DNA from: Hermatobates lingyangjiaoensis
Taxonomy: Eukaryota > Arthropoda > Insecta > Hemiptera > Hermatobatidae
Length of the DNA stretch: 64,000 bases
NCBI GenBank assembly: GCA_026182355.1
Contig: JAPFBL010001929.1
Location: 1,728,001 to 1,792,000 of the forward strand
Reading direction: 5' to 3'
The notes beneath the pieces are model-generated. The model saw nothing but the letters and a program-made list of their open reading frames with translations, ran no database searches and was not told the DNA's origin. The position numbers were made by a program, and so were the translations under genes. This document shows positions 10,337 through 22,794 of this stretch, piece by piece (positions within the stretch are counted from its first letter, which is position 1; each line of letters begins with the position of its first letter).

Positions 10337-10489
10337 TAGTGTATATTGGCAGCAGATTTTCTTGTAAACATATTTTATTAAAGTAGACGGCAGCTCCGCA
10401 TTTACGACTTTTTTGCTCGTTTTCTCTAGTTTTCTTACTAGTTTTTTCTGGTAGGGAGTGATTTCATGGAGGAGTTGTCCCAGAGACAT
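10332..10489 (-). pseudogene. Penelope-like N-terminal fragment, left arm
   Basis: On the - strand it starts at an ATG (10489-10487), followed by GQLLHEI and VRKLEKTSKKVVNAE. After a one-base deletion relative to the right arm near 10395 come VYFN, KICLQENLLPIYTNIY and (TA)n. The ending LLP.YTNIY is the most diagnostic part. The deletion shifts the frame, so it is broken. Confidence 0.6.
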
Positions 10490-10537
10490 CAAAGAAATAA
10501 TCTTTTAGCTTAATCAATAATATTATATTTTTACACT

Positions 10538-10575
10538 TACAAGCTTTCGATTTTCTCAGAAATCATCTTCAGGTA
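10538..10575 (-). ncRNA. Hammerhead-like motif, family F left arm
   Basis: On the - strand: TAC, CTGAAGA, extra T, stem II GATTTCTGAGAAAATC (5 bp), GAA, AGCT (palindrome), unpaired T, GTA. All core bases are present and stem I is 3 bp. It sits about 50 nt upstream of the ATG of the Penelope-like frame in the same arm. Confidence 0.6.
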
Positions 10576-11119
10576 TATATCATTATTAAACAGATTAAAT
10601 TCACACAATAAAATTTTCCATATGTTAAACAGACATTAAAAGGAATAAAAATGTAGATGTTAATAGAACTAGATGAACTTTGTGAAAAAACAAAACAAGT
10701 CCACTGTGACAAGTGTAAGGTGACAACTTGTCATTCACATTGCCTGGGGGTCCTGTCAATGTAGGCTTATTAAGTTTATAAGAACTATCGAAGTTCTTAC
10801 AACTTGGTATTATGCCTATACAATTGGCCTGATTAGTGTATATTATGGCATAATTATTTTCAATAGGCCAATTGTATAGGCATAATACCAAGTTGTAAGA
10901 ACTTCGATAGTTCTTATAAACTTAATAAGCCTACATTGACAGGACCCCCAGGCAATGTGAATGACAAGTTGTAACCTTACACATGTCACAGTGGACTTGT
11001 TTTGTTTTTTCACAAAGTTCATCTAGTTCTATTAACATCTAAATTTTTATTCCTTTTAATGTCTGTTTAACATATGGAAAATTTTATTGTGTGAATTTAA
11101 TCTGTTTAATAATGATATA

Positions 11120-11157
11120 TACCTGAAGATGATTTCTGAGAAAATCGAAAGCTTGTA
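11120..11157 (+). ncRNA. Hammerhead-like motif, family F right arm
   Basis: TAC 11120-11122, CTGAAGA 11123-11129, extra T11130, stem II 11131-11146, GAA 11147-11149, AGCT 11150-11153, unpaired T11154, GTA 11155-11157. The Penelope-like ATG begins 49 nt downstream at 11206. Hammerhead motifs are known from the 5' and terminal repeat regions of Penelope-like elements, so position and sequence agree. Confidence 0.65.
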
Positions 11158-11205
11158 AGTGTAAAAATATAATATTAATGATTAAGCTAAAAGATTATTT
11201 CTTTG

Positions 11206-11319
11206 ATGTCTCTGGGACAACTCCTCCATGAAATCACTCCCTACCAGAAAAAACTAGTAAGAAAACTAGAGAAAACGAGCAAAAAAGTCGTAAATGCGGA
11301 AACTGCCGTCTACTTTAAT
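11206..11319 (+). pseudogene. Penelope-like N-terminal fragment, right arm
   Basis: Thirty-eight codons from ATG 11206: begins MSLGQLLHEITPYQ, continues KKLVRKLEKTSKKVVNAE and ends TAVYFN. It is cut by (TA)n before the LLP.YT block that the other copies keep. The alignment to 1456-1620 is clear by eye (QLLHEI to QRLLEL, VRKLE to LRKLE, VVNAE identical). It is open but only an N-terminal stub. Confidence 0.6.
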
Positions 11320-11336
11320 ATATATATATATATATA

Positions 11337-11540
11337 TGCAGAAAAATCACAATAAAAAAAACACGTGATGCAATCAATAAAGTTTAAACCACAATAGAAA
11401 AATTAAAACAATAGAAACAAATGCTCTGAGGATTTTCTATTTATGTCGTCAGAGAGCAAACAAAGTAAAAACTGAGAAGAATTGAAAGGGCTCAGAGCAT
11501 TTGTTTCTATTGTTTTCCTTTTTTTCGTTATGGTTTTAAC

Positions 11541-11580
<40 letters not shown>
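11337..11580. repeat. Palindrome related to family D
   Basis: The arms share ACAATAGAAACAAATGCTCTGA and its complement, flanked by TA tracts (the right one at 11545-11580). On the - strand 11423-11457 keeps stem I GCTCT/AGAGC (5 bp), CTGACGA and GAA at family D spacing, but stems II and III are degenerate. The right arm keeps GAA and AGAGC but has lost the CTGANGA box. Confidence 0.6.
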
Positions 11581-11584
<4 letters not shown>

Positions 11585-14078
11585 GTATATAAGAATAAGA
11601 TAATAAGATGAAAATTAGAGTATAGTATAGGGCAAACTACATAAAAAGATAGAGGAAATGAGACAAAAACAAAAACAGTTAGAGACATCCATTGTCATCA
11701 AGTGAAAAGAGCACTATTAGCTGAATTTATCACCTAAATCTGTGATAAATTCATCAAAATCTGTTTCAGTATCAGCAGGATACTGAACACTTCTGCTTCT
11801 ATATTCTGTTTAACGTGGCAGTTTGTCATCGTAAAATAACCATACTTGTTACTTATTTAATGTCACAATCACTTTATGTAAAGAATGTCAACCTGTCGTG
11901 GCTTAAGGGGCAGGATGACTAAAACCCTAAAAATATTATTGTAAATCAAAACAGTATGACTAACTATTAACCTGAGTTAATATAATATTAACTCAGTATA
12001 ATAATGATTAACCTGAGTATATAATTTTATCGAAAGGTTGTAAAGAGTCCTATCCTGATGTTCACTACTTCATCGGCATGTTCTACATCCTTGATGTAAA
12101 TCAGTTTTCTTATCTCAACCACAAAAATTCTATTCAAATATACTATTTTTCTTTCTCGACAAAACCTGTATGAAGAAATGCAGTTTATAATATATGCTAA
12201 GGAGAAAAGAAAACTTTGATATTTACTACATTCCATCATCCTCACAAAAAGACAGAACATCAAAACTTTTATGAATCATCAAAAACTTTTACTATAAAAC
12301 TGCATTTACTTTGAACTTAGTGAGAGACCAAAAAAAATATATAAATATAAAGAAAATAACCAAAAAAATAGATGAACCGAGAAGGAAATCTCTGGAAACG
12401 TTATATTCATATTAGAAAGGACCAGTCGTCTGTTACTTAAGAATTGGGGTTTCAAATTTATATAATATTTATTCGGATGTGTTAAGGCAAACACTGTCGA
12501 TCGTTACAATATTGCTTTAGTGAATTTTTGGCTTCTCTGCTACACTGCTTGTTTGTAGTTCTGTGTTACGTGTTTATTCAAACATGACAGTTGTTGAAAT
12601 TCGCAAATGTTTTCTATTTAAAAAAAAATCTCCAGTAATACTTCAGTTTTTCTGTTTTAAAATATAACACTTTTGTAATTTTTCTCACTTATTTGTTGTC
12701 AAGATTCCTAATGTATTATTATTTATAACTGTTTGCACGTTTTATGTTTGTCTTTTGTACTATTGTTATTATTTCTTATATTTTTTCTGTTTTATAGGCC
12801 TATAAAAAAGGTTTTAAATAAAAATCGAAATTTCGGCAATGAGAGTTTAATTTCAATCCGAAGAACTGACTTGGTAAACAGTTTATTTTGAACAATATAC
12901 TCGTATCCAAATCTGAACCAACTTATTGTGATGCATGCTGTTTTTTTCATATATTATTCTAAAAAATTGTCTACAGGTTCCTGATTCATACGAAAAATGC
13001 GAGTGTCATGTCAAAAAAGAGACACTAATGGGTGTGTTTTCTATTTTACCTACATTGCCATCATTTCAAACATATACCTTCCTTATTTCTGTAAAATATT
13101 CAAATAAGAAAATAATAATTCCTAGTAAGGATTGTATTGAAATTTTAAGCATAATAAATATTAAACAATAGTAGCTAAGGGTTTTTTTTTAAACTTTTGT
13201 TTTTATTCTTTCGAATTCACTTTTTCTTAAGGAAGCTGGTGAACACTTTACTGGTTTATGAAACAGCAACAAAAAGTCCTAATTGCTGGCAAGAGGGGTT
13301 TACTCACGCGAGCTTAAACAAAAACACCCCGTCGTACCTGACTTCGATGTACCTTCATATTCCATTAGAGTTCACCTTCTTACCTTTCGTATTCATTTTT
13401 TTCTTGTTTCCTTATATTTAAATTCCATATTCGTGTTTAACATTTAAATAAAAAAAAAGAAATTCTTCATGTACAATCTCTACATGTTATTATTTTAATG
13501 TTTGACTTATAAACAAGTAAGGTACGGGTTAAAAGCAAGACAGAGGCTAATTCAGTAGAAAAAACAGTCACGAAACCACTGTTTGAGAAGATGGTAAAAT
13601 ACCCTCATAGATTTTTGTATCTTATTATAAAGCTGTATACCAATAGCACAAAACTACAATAAATATTTTACATACAGCCTTAAAATGTTATCCTCATTGT
13701 TACCTACCGTATAATACTAATTACGATATGATCATAATTAACAAAAATGAAGAAAAAGAATTAATTAAATTGGGAGCCCTACTCTACCATTTTAATTTAA
13801 ATAGATATATCAAAAGAAGGAAATATAGGCATGATGACAAAGTGTTTTTTGATTACGGACATTATTGTTTGCTATTAATATTTTACTTATATTAATGTGA
13901 TAATTTCTTAAACTTCTGTTTGATATATTAAATAATTATATCATATTCTCGTCGATTATTCATTCAATTTTCTCTTTCTAATTTCTTATAATTAAATCAT
14001 TATAATTTAGGTCAAAAAACTATTATTTAATCTTTCAACGTCATTTATATCAGGTTTTTGAATCTTAGTGTGCAAACG
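11581..14078. other. Unassigned, one family J fragment
   Basis: AT-rich. A family J fragment lies at 12789-12884 (GGTTTTAAATAAAAATCGAA, then AATGAGAGTTTAATTT). Short open frames at 12027-12494 and 12935-13421 show no domain. No gene called. Confidence 0.4.
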
Positions 14079-14135
14079 TCCCCGTGGCGCAGACGGTTAG
14101 CCCAAGAGCATTGGTTCGATTCCCACAAAAATTCC
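14079..14135 (+). pseudogene. tRNA-like relic or SINE head
   Basis: A box A-like GGCGCAGACGGTTAGC (14090 on) is followed after only about 14 bases by a box B, GGTTCGATTCCC. The space is too short for an anticodon arm plus variable loop, and no acceptor stem closes the structure. This is a deleted tRNA-derived sequence, not a tRNA gene. Confidence 0.5.
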
Positions 14136-15189
14136 TAATATTTTATTCAGTTTAAAGCGTGTGCAAAATATTTAAACACTAACATCAGAGTTTTAATAGT
14201 ATATAGATAGATAAAAACAGGAGAAGTAATGGAGTTAAACTAGAATGTTGAAAGTTCAAAGCACTCATTATTATTAAGTATATTGCAAAGAAATTGTAGG
14301 TCTGATTTGATACATGTATTTTCAAGATTCTATGAATTTAAACAATTATTTAAGAGAAGAATAACCTATAGGGGCACAGTTGGAAAGAAATTAACCAATA
14401 ACAATATCTTATCATACAATATATATATAACATAATGTATGATCTATGATTTTACAAAATAGGTCAAAACTTGAATAAAAAAAGAAGATATACAAATAAA
14501 TATTAGACGGGGAAGTTTCATCCTAGTGCTACATCTCTTTAACAGATCTTTGAAGATTTCATATCCAGGAATATGGATAAAAAAATACACAATAATGCCC
14601 GATGTATATATTTCAACGAAGTGCTTCATGAATCTAGAAGGAAATGTTATACCGCTTCCCAATGAGACGCCAATACCACTTGAAGGGCTTCTAAATAAAT
14701 CCATGTTCAGCTACTGGAACCACAAGATCAGCTGCTGGCCTTGGCTTCTTCAGATAAGCTTTATTTTATTTTATTTATTCATATTCCATATATTTCTATT
14801 TTTATTGGTTCCTCTGCCTTTAATTTTTCCACTTCAGTTGGTTTACTTCTATATTATTTGTCATCTTTTCTTTTATTTTACAAATTCCGTACAATCAATG
14901 TTTCTTTGTGACTGTTATCAGATGCTTCGGTACTTGACTTAACTGTATTCTATTTGTTGTTCTTCTTTTTACTGAATGGGCAAAGTATTAAAAAAAAACG
15001 GTTTGACTTTTTCAAAGCGTGTCTTAGTTTTAATATCAATTTTTACATAACAACAGAACTAAACCATATTTCTAGAAAAACTCACTTGTGTACTTCTACA
15101 TCTGTCGTCTTCAGTGCAGGTGATCCCAACTAGCACTAGCCGCCATTCAGTAATTTTCCGGGTTCTTTTACTCTGGGTCTTTGTGTTTA
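14136..15189. other. Unassigned
   Basis: AT-rich. Overlapping open frames on both strands at 14444-14942 (up to 138 codons) are hydrophobic Phe/Leu/Ile-rich and match no family I recognise. Confidence 0.3.
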
Positions 15190-15400
15190 TTACTGTCGGT
15201 TAGGTTAGGCTGCAGTGGCAGGCAGTCCCGCAAGGGAACTGCAACATAGGTCGAACATTGATCCTATGATAGATACCACGCATTGAGCATTCTACATTGG
15301 GAGTCTTACATTTTGTCTACTTCAGGTATATTTAGAGTAGGGAACTTTAATGAGTAACTGACATCGAACAAGCACTTGACAATCGTTGGCCTGAGTTTTG
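15190..15400 (-). mobile_element. SINE, 3' part only
   Basis: It begins with GGTTAGGTTAGG (15199-15210), the complement of the SINE tail, then the GTCCCGCAAGGGAACTGC hairpin-like segment. The body follows on the - strand to the CATTAAAGTTCCC region. The tRNA-like head is missing. Same subfamily as 55368-55675 and 63171-63493. Confidence 0.7.
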
Positions 15401-15640
15401 TTGTTTAGACCACCCTCAATAACCTCTGTTGTTTGTAGTTTTTCTTGTGATCGCAAAACTATATATTTATATATATATATAGTTAATATACGGAAGACGA
15501 TCCAAACGGAGTGTAACTGCCGTTGCGTCTAAAAAATTGTCATCTATACGTGCTCTCTCTTTTCTCTTGAAGACAGATTGCCTGAACATTTAAGTTTGTG
15601 TTTTTCTTTACTCAGTGTGTTACTCTTATTCAATTTTGAA

Positions 15641-15686
<46 letters not shown>

Positions 15687-15810
15687 TAAAACAGTTCCAC
15701 GAGCTAAATGAACTATATTCACAAAAATGAAACAGGAACTGACTAAACTAAAGTGAGTCTTTGTTTCATTTCTGTGTGTTCTTTTTGTGAATATAGTTAC
15801 ATATATACAT
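15401..15810. repeat. (TA)n and a short palindrome
   Basis: (TA)n spans 15644-15682. After it, 15700-15800 is an imperfect inverted repeat (ACTATATTCACAAAAATGAA facing its complement), resembling the outer ends of family C without the ribozyme-like core. The rest is unassigned. Confidence 0.5.
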
Positions 15811-17447
15811 ATCATTAAATTTTCCCCACTGGCCATCCTTTTGCTCGTTGTCCCCAATTTTCACACGCTTCTGCTGGGTTAGCAATAATCTCCATATTAA
15901 TTTGGTCAGAAACATTCAAAATAGACTATCACTACACATTACACTGCACTTCAAAGGTAGAGAGTCGGTCATATCATACTGGGAGAAGCTAACAAACTAT
16001 AATTTCAATTACTGTAACTAAATTTTTCTTATAGCATTTAAGAAATTTAGTTACAGCGATTAAAAATATCATTTTTTAACTTATGTCAGTATGTTATAAT
16101 CTACCCTCCACTTATGGATTACAGTGATTACACAGTACAGTGTTAGAGTGTTGTGAATATCTCTAGCAAACTTAATATAATGCAATGAAGCTGTAATATT
16201 GTATTATGATATAATATAATTATATTATGAAATATGTAAATTATAATTATAAGTATATATGTATCTATAAAATTGTCACAATAACTCGTGATTTACATAT
16301 ATAATGTATACATATATTGGTATAAATAGGTATCTTCTTTTACACAAGTATAATTAAAGTTATACGATCTTCCGACTGAGAGATGTCATTTAGCCATCTC
16401 CTATCAATTGAACCCTGCTAGGAAGTTAGTTCATAGTATCGAGTCTCTCAGTCTGAAGATCTTGAGTTACGATACTTTGATGGTATATACATACCTGTAA
16501 ATTATAATTAAATGTATTTAAATACAGCCGATTAGCTTATATCCAGCTAGAGAACCCGATTTTTAAGCAAAATGGTTGAAGTAGTTGATCTAGTTTAATG
16601 ACAAAGTATTTCGACTAAAAAGTTGAACAATGAAAGCCTAATTTAAATAAAACCAGTTTTGGCGCCTGTTGACAAACAACGAGCCATGCAATCTTGGCCT
16701 AGGGTTGATATATTCCAAGACTAGACCACATATCTGACTCAATAGTGAGTGTTACATGATCACTCCATCATAAAATCCATCCATTAATACGTATCTCTCA
16801 CCTCTTTAGGAAGGCTTTATAATATAATAGGCTTCGAGAACAGGTTTTTCTTGTTATAACTCAATAATCATAAGTTATGATCAAATGCCTTTATCATAAC
16901 TTCTACCTCCAGGACAATTAGTTCAGGCTTTCAAAGATCCAAATGTTATTACTTGTGTATTCATGAAATGCATCCATACTGAATCCATATTAAAAGAGAA
17001 AACGCTTTCAATTTCTTTGAATTTAGTTTATTAGCCTGCCAACATATACACTAATTAACAAAATCTCCAACTGGTTACATAAAATCGTTGCAAAATAAAC
17101 AAGCAGAGTTTAAAAGGTTTGAATTCTCATCTTTTGTGATCTAAGGCTGTGAGATTTCAGCCTTTCAGAATGGCAAACCAGATGAGAATAATAATATTAA
17201 TAAGCAAAAAATATGGGCTTACTTTCTAAGGCTGTTAGCTCTCCAGTCTTTGTAATAGCGATCTAATTGGGAATAATATTTTAGTTCAATAATGCAAATA
17301 AATACAAATAAAGTAAACATACAAAATAAAATCAACTGACAGTTTTATTTTAATAATGTAGAATACAGTATTTATATTATTAACACTAAAAAATGTATAC
17401 AGTTTTTTCTTCCAAAAACCACAATTCTAGGTTTTACACCTTTTTTT
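15811..17447. other. Unassigned, two small hairpins
   Basis: Inverted repeats lie at 16012-16060 (ACTGTAACTAAATTT facing AAATTTAGTTACAG) and 16367-16384 / 16444-16461 (GATCTTCCGACTGAGAGA against its complement, one mismatch). No gene. Confidence 0.4.
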
Positions 17448-19050
17448 ACTTTACTATAAGTAAAGTATAGTGATCGTGAAAAAATTCGATCTCGAGATTT
17501 TGACGGAATTACATGTTTTGAGGTCCCAGAAGTCGTTTTATGAAGTTTTTACGATGATGTCTGTGTGTGTGGTGTGGTGGGTGGGTGGGTGGGTGCGTGT
17601 GTTAGCATTGCTTGTTACCACGCTACGGTCCAGAATCTTTGATGGATCAAGTTGATATTTTACACAAAAATGGGCCCCATTTAGACGAAGATCCCTATTG
17701 TTTGGGAAGAATTATGCATGATGGGAAAGTCACTTTTTTTGCCAAAAACCGTTTTTTTTAAAACATTTATTTCTCCTAAACTACTAACCCTAGAGTTTTG
17801 AGATTTGACATTATCTTTGAGGTTACAAATGGAACAAACGAAAAATATATTCAAAATTTTATATCAACAGGAAATATTTTTTTTCAATAAAATGTACAAA
17901 TTTTGACTTATAAATCAATCTCAAACCTTGTGAGAGCGATACAAGCCATACTGTTTGACGGACAAGAATGAAACTATGCTATAAATAGAACATTATATGG
18001 ACAATGAGTTGAGATATTTTTTTCTAAAATTACATTCGCTAAAGGGGCGTTAGAGTACGATTTGTGTTTTCAGAAAATGTTTTTTTGACGCTAAACGGCT
18101 CGTTAAAAAATTATGAAAATTTGACCAAAAATGGAACAAAAAATTAGCAATTCATAAAAAAAAAATCATGAAAGTTTCAATTACGGAAAAGAGCAATAAC
18201 GATATAAAAACTCTTTGTTTATCCTAGACTAAGAGATCACCTGCTATACTTGTCGAATTTTTTGTATTTTTTTACATTGTTTATATTGACTTAGAAATTT
18301 TTTGAGCGAATCCACTGAGATAAAATTGATGTTTCTAATGGAAAAATGAAAATATATTATTGACTTATAAGAGATGTAAGAGGAATAATATTGTGCAGGT
18401 AAATGATAACACTCATTAAAAAAAAAATCGTATATATGTTATTTGACAAAGGGGAAGGAAAATGATCTTATTAAATACTAAGAAGCCATAAAATTCCCAG
18501 TATAATAATTCTGTTAAAAACCAAAAATGTAAAAGATAATTCAAAATATAAATCTTTCGTTTAGAGATTAATAACTGTAATTATCGTACATCTTTAATTA
18601 ACAAATCACCTTAAAACAACATTTTCTTCGCTGTTTAAGATGTTTTTCAGAGAAAAAAAGGGTATTTTACTGTTTTAAATTTGAAAATTTTACATTAATA
18701 TTCAATGTAGAAGGATGTTAAGTAAACGATGTAAGAAATCTACTGGCTATTTGAACAATAGCCATGTTCTCTTGTAGGATAATATTTCGTTTCAAGAAAT
18801 GTTCACATTGGTTTTTCAAAAATGATATTACTGCTGTAGTTATACTAATGAAATTATTTGCAAATAATAAATTATTTGTGATGTACAAAAATAAGCTTAT
18901 AAATTGATATGTCCTTCAATCACTATCTGTACTACCTCACGAATGCAATGCTAATAATTATATCCCATTTAGATATTTATGTTATGCTTAAATGATACGT
19001 TATGTTTTATATACTCAAGAAATTTGACATTGAGTTACTTATAGTAAAGT
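17448..19050. mobile_element. TIR element, copy 1 (about 1.6 kb)
   Basis: ACTTTACTATAAGTAA at 17448-17463 is exactly inverted at 19035-19050. The interior starts AGTATAGTGATCGTGAAAAA and has GAGGTCCCAGAAGTCG, then a GT-rich tract. No transposase motif or long frame is seen, so it is non-autonomous. Copy 2 lies at 19995-21490 and a 5' fragment at 27600-27965. A clear target duplication was not found, so superfamily is open. The sequence after the right end (GTGTAGGCCACTCC) is shared by copies 1 and 2, so the true end may lie further out. Confidence 0.65.
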
Positions 19051-19994
19051 AGAGTGTAGGCCACTCCAGATTTTTTGCTATACAATGAGCAAATATATGG
19101 CTCATTCTTCATTTAGCACCTATTTAAAATATGGTTAAGTCTCATTACAGGAGATGCAAACATGTGGTGTTAGCCATGATACCAAGCATGAACGCATATT
19201 TCCATGTTGTAGTTAGCAGTTTTAGGTCATTTACCTGTTATTACTGAATGTACTGTTCAGTGAAAATTGTGAAGTCATTGGGTAAATATCAGTTGTACTA
19301 GGAGTCAGATCTGTCATTTTTATGTTAACTGTCGTCTGGTTTTTTCGATATCCCATCCAAGTGGTATCCATACCCCATGTTTCTTATCTTTGGTAATCTA
19401 TTAAGAACTATTGTATTTAACATGAGAATGGCTGCTGACAATTATTATATTATTATACAAAACTTAGCTTTTTAAATTACTTTGGAATCAAGTTACTTTC
19501 TATGATAAGCTTTATGCGATCTTCAGATAAACGTTAAATAATTTTTTACTTTCCATGAAGCAATGTGTTTAAAAAGATTTTACGAAAATTAATTTTTTTT
19601 TACATAGCATTTTACATGTTTGAAAATATTCCTTTAGATGTAAACTCGTATTTTGTAGCTTACCGTTAGGTTAAATAATTATGGATAGAGAACTATCTTT
19701 CTCAAACTTGTTAATAATTCCGATATATATTTAAAACAACTTAAGAGAAGTAATACTTGTATGAATGCAGTTAATATTTAACTCACTAAACTGGTTTTGA
19801 TATATATGAACAAGTTTTAGGTCAAAACTGTTGACCTAAGGTCAACTTGTTATTGTTAGGTCAAAAAATTTGTTGAGTTAGATATCGTTTACAAATAATG
19901 AAAAATAATATTATAATGATCAATTAACAAATATAATTATTTTTATGATTACGTAATTGAATAGCTAAAATTTTATTTAGTTTGGTATCTTTTT
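19051..19994. other. Spacer between the two TIR elements
   Basis: AT-rich and unassigned. A short inverted motif TTAGGTCAAAACTGTTGACCTAA lies around 19818-19840. Confidence 0.35.
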
Positions 19995-21490
19995 ACTTTA
20001 CTACAAGTAATGTATAGTGATCATGAAAAAACTCGACCTCGAGATTTCGACGGTATTATTCTTTGGAGGTCCCAGAAGTCGTTTTATGAAGTTTTTCGAT
20101 GGTGTCTGTGTGTGTGTGGCTGGGTGAGTATGTATCCAAAGTTTGTCGTCACGCTACGGTTCAGAATCTTTGATGGATATAATTGATATTTTACACAAAA
20201 ATGGACCTCATAATGTAGATGAGCCCTATTGCTTGAGAGGAGTTATGTACGATAGGAAAGTCACTTTTTTGCCTAAAAACTGTTTGTAGAAAACATTTTT
20301 TTCCTCCTAAACTACAAATTCTAGATTTTTTAAATTTTGGGATTATATTTGTGTCTACAAAGGCAACAAACAAAAAAATCCTCAGATTTTTAAAACAACA
20401 AGAATATTTTTTGTCAATATAATGAAAAAATTTTACTTACAATTAAATCTGAAAGATTTTGAGAATGACAAAAGCCATACTGTTTAGCGTATCAAAATTA
20501 AACTATACCTAAAAATAGAACATTCATTGGAGAATAAGTTGAGACAATTTTTATCAAAATTACATTAACTAAACAGGCGTTACAGTACATTTTCTGTTTT
20601 CAGAAATTTTTTTTTAACGCTAAACGGGTAATTAAAAAACCATGTAACTTCGCCAAAAAATTGAAAAGAAAATTAATATTTGATAAAAAATATTGACGTA
20701 ATTTCAATTACGGCAAATAACAATAACGCTATAAAAACTGAATATTGATCCTGGAATAATAGTTTACCTGCAATACTTGTCGTCTTTGTTCATATATATT
20801 TACATTGTTTATATTGAATTCAAAGTTTTTTTGAGTGATCTACTGAAGTAAAATTGATATTTTGAGGTAAATATTTTGAGGTTCTTTAATAATTTAATAA
20901 CTTATTATGAGATGTAAAGTAAAATTCTTAATGTAAAAAATCAATGTCAATCAAACATATAATTCCTGATGCTTACCATGGTATGAGGGTTTCTATCACA
21001 AAACGCTCTAATCAATCTATTTGTTGCACCCTTGAACAAAACTAAATATATCATATGAAATTTTTTTTGCTTTATGAATCATGCTGCTGATATTTTTCTA
21101 GCAAAATAGGAATATTTTCAAGTTTTAAATGGAATCGTTGTCTTAAATCTTCAATCTAGAAGGAGGTCAGATAAACTATGTAAGAGACTCTCAGGCTATT
21201 GGAATAAAAGACATGTTATCCTGTAAGAGATTATTGTAACACGAAATCTACATTTTCGCTTTTCATATATATTAGTGTTACTGTGGTTATACTAATGATA
21301 CTATATGCATTAGTGGTGTGATATACAAAAATAAGCATATATATGATAAGTAGATCAATCACTATCTGTACTCTCTCCAGGAATGAAAGACTAATAAACA
21401 TCTCCCATTTAAACTTTTATATTTATGCCTAAATGGGGAATTAATTGTATGTATGCAAGAAGTCTGATTTATGTTTACAAATGGTAAAGT
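19995..21490. mobile_element. TIR element, copy 2 (about 1.5 kb)
   Basis: Collinear with copy 1 throughout. It shares GAGGTCCCAGAAGTCGTTTT, TTTGATGGAT..TTGATATTTTAC, the GT-rich tract and the end GTAGGCCACTCC. Its termini have decayed more (ACTTTACTACAAGTAA at the left, ACTTTACCATTTGTAAA inverted at the right). It carries independent substitutions and indels, so the two copies are old. Confidence 0.65.
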
Positions 21491-22560
21491 TTAGTGTAGG
21501 CCACTCCAAATTTTTAAATCGACTTTCGTGGTTTTTTTTTTAAATTTATAATTGAAACACCTAAATATAAATTCTATTTATTTTAATAAAACCAATAATG
21601 TACCAGAACATACTAGAATATATTTTCCTCAATATTTTTCTAATCGAGGTATCATTTCATTTATAAATCTTCTTGAGATATTTTCAACTAAAACATTCCT
21701 TAAATGAATGAGCGATATTTGAATAGGCAACTCACTGGCAGCAGTGGCCGTGCGAAGACGTATGTTCTTTGGAGGTGGTGCTCCACCTTTAACTAGGCTC
21801 CCTTCTCTATATTGATCTCTATCCTTTTTTTAATAAAACTATTCAGACTATTATCCAACTAGACCTTTTTTTCTTTCTGAATCACGAATGGTATTTAAAG
21901 ATTATTTAGTTAAACTGAAGCCGAAACTTTCTGTTTTGACATTTAAACTAAAAGGAATTTAGTTTTCACAAAACGGTAAATTAATTCTAGCTACTGTTTT
22001 CGGCCGCTTAGTTCTGTGAGAGATCCGGATTCCAGTTGATTTCTCTGTCACGACTTAAGTCTAAACATTCCACCAAATCGTACTTACAAGCCCACTTACT
22101 AATACTTTCTTTACCATCCCATTAATTAATTAATTAATCTATCACTAATGAGTATAATTCCATTGAGGTAATAGTATATTAGTCACAATATTAAAAAGTA
22201 TACTAAAGATTTATGTAAATCAAGAATGATAAATATTTAAAGACACTATCATACCAAGTATCTATAAAAAATCAACTTATATCCCTGGCTTTAAAGCATT
22301 TAAAAATAAAATTATAGGAAGTATAAGAAAAAACGAAAGACCAAATAAACCGTTCTCTAACTTTTGATTAACACCTCATATCTTAATTATCAATAAAAAA
22401 TTTAATAAAAACTAGTCAATATGAATTGGTATACAGTTATAAACGTAGGTAAACCTCTAAAAAAAAATGCTTTACTCTGGAAGATGGAGAAGATCAAAAA
22501 ATGGTCTAGTAAGGAAGACAATTTACAAAGGAAGATGTTAAGTATTGTGTTTTAATTAGT
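21491..22560. other. Unassigned
   Basis: AT-rich with an (ATTA)n run near 22122-22138. No gene or repeat family recognised. Confidence 0.35.
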
Positions 22561-22680
22561 GAAAAAAGAAACACTAAGTCTTCCCTCACAAAAAGGATTT
22601 AATCGCACTAGTTGTTTCAAAAACATAATGTGATTAATTCCTTTTTGTGTGGAAAGACTTAGTGTTTCTTTTCCACTCTA
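22561..22680. repeat. Short palindrome, family G ends
   Basis: AGAAACACTAAGTCTTCC (22568 on) faces its complement near 22655-22674, with Lys-like CACAAAAAGGAT arms inside. The ribozyme-like centre is missing. It shares its outer sequence with 22795-23150. Confidence 0.55.
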
Positions 22681-22794
22681 ATAATGAGTAGATACCACTC
22701 AATAACTGCTTGCATATCTAATTTAATTTCATCGCTCCCTTAATTTGATAAAATTATTTTATGTTTTAAACATTTTAAATTATATAAATCCATA

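Larger units (their letters stand above)
10337..11336. repeat. Large palindrome of two Penelope-like 5' ends
   Basis: Arms of roughly 470 bp converge near 10850 around a short spacer between CAATTGGCC and its mirror. Each arm, from the centre outwards, holds about 270 bp of 5' sequence, a hammerhead-like motif and a Penelope-like N-terminal frame. Both sides end in (TA)n (10316-10336 and about 11318-11337). The left arm continues the frame further than the right, to LLPIYTNIYI. Arm identity is high, differing by a few substitutions and indels. The structure is a head-to-head dimer of one element's 5' end. Confidence 0.75.

Noticed and set aside
14079..14135. Functional tRNA gene
   Set aside because: Box A and box B are too close together and no anticodon arm or acceptor stem can be formed.
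14444..14942. 138-codon + strand frame as a membrane protein
   Set aside because: Phe/Leu/Ile runs reflect T-rich sequence, and a long frame also exists on the opposite strand.
22122..22140. Regulatory (ATTA)n homeodomain cluster
   Set aside because: A simple short microsatellite in AT-rich DNA, with no other support.
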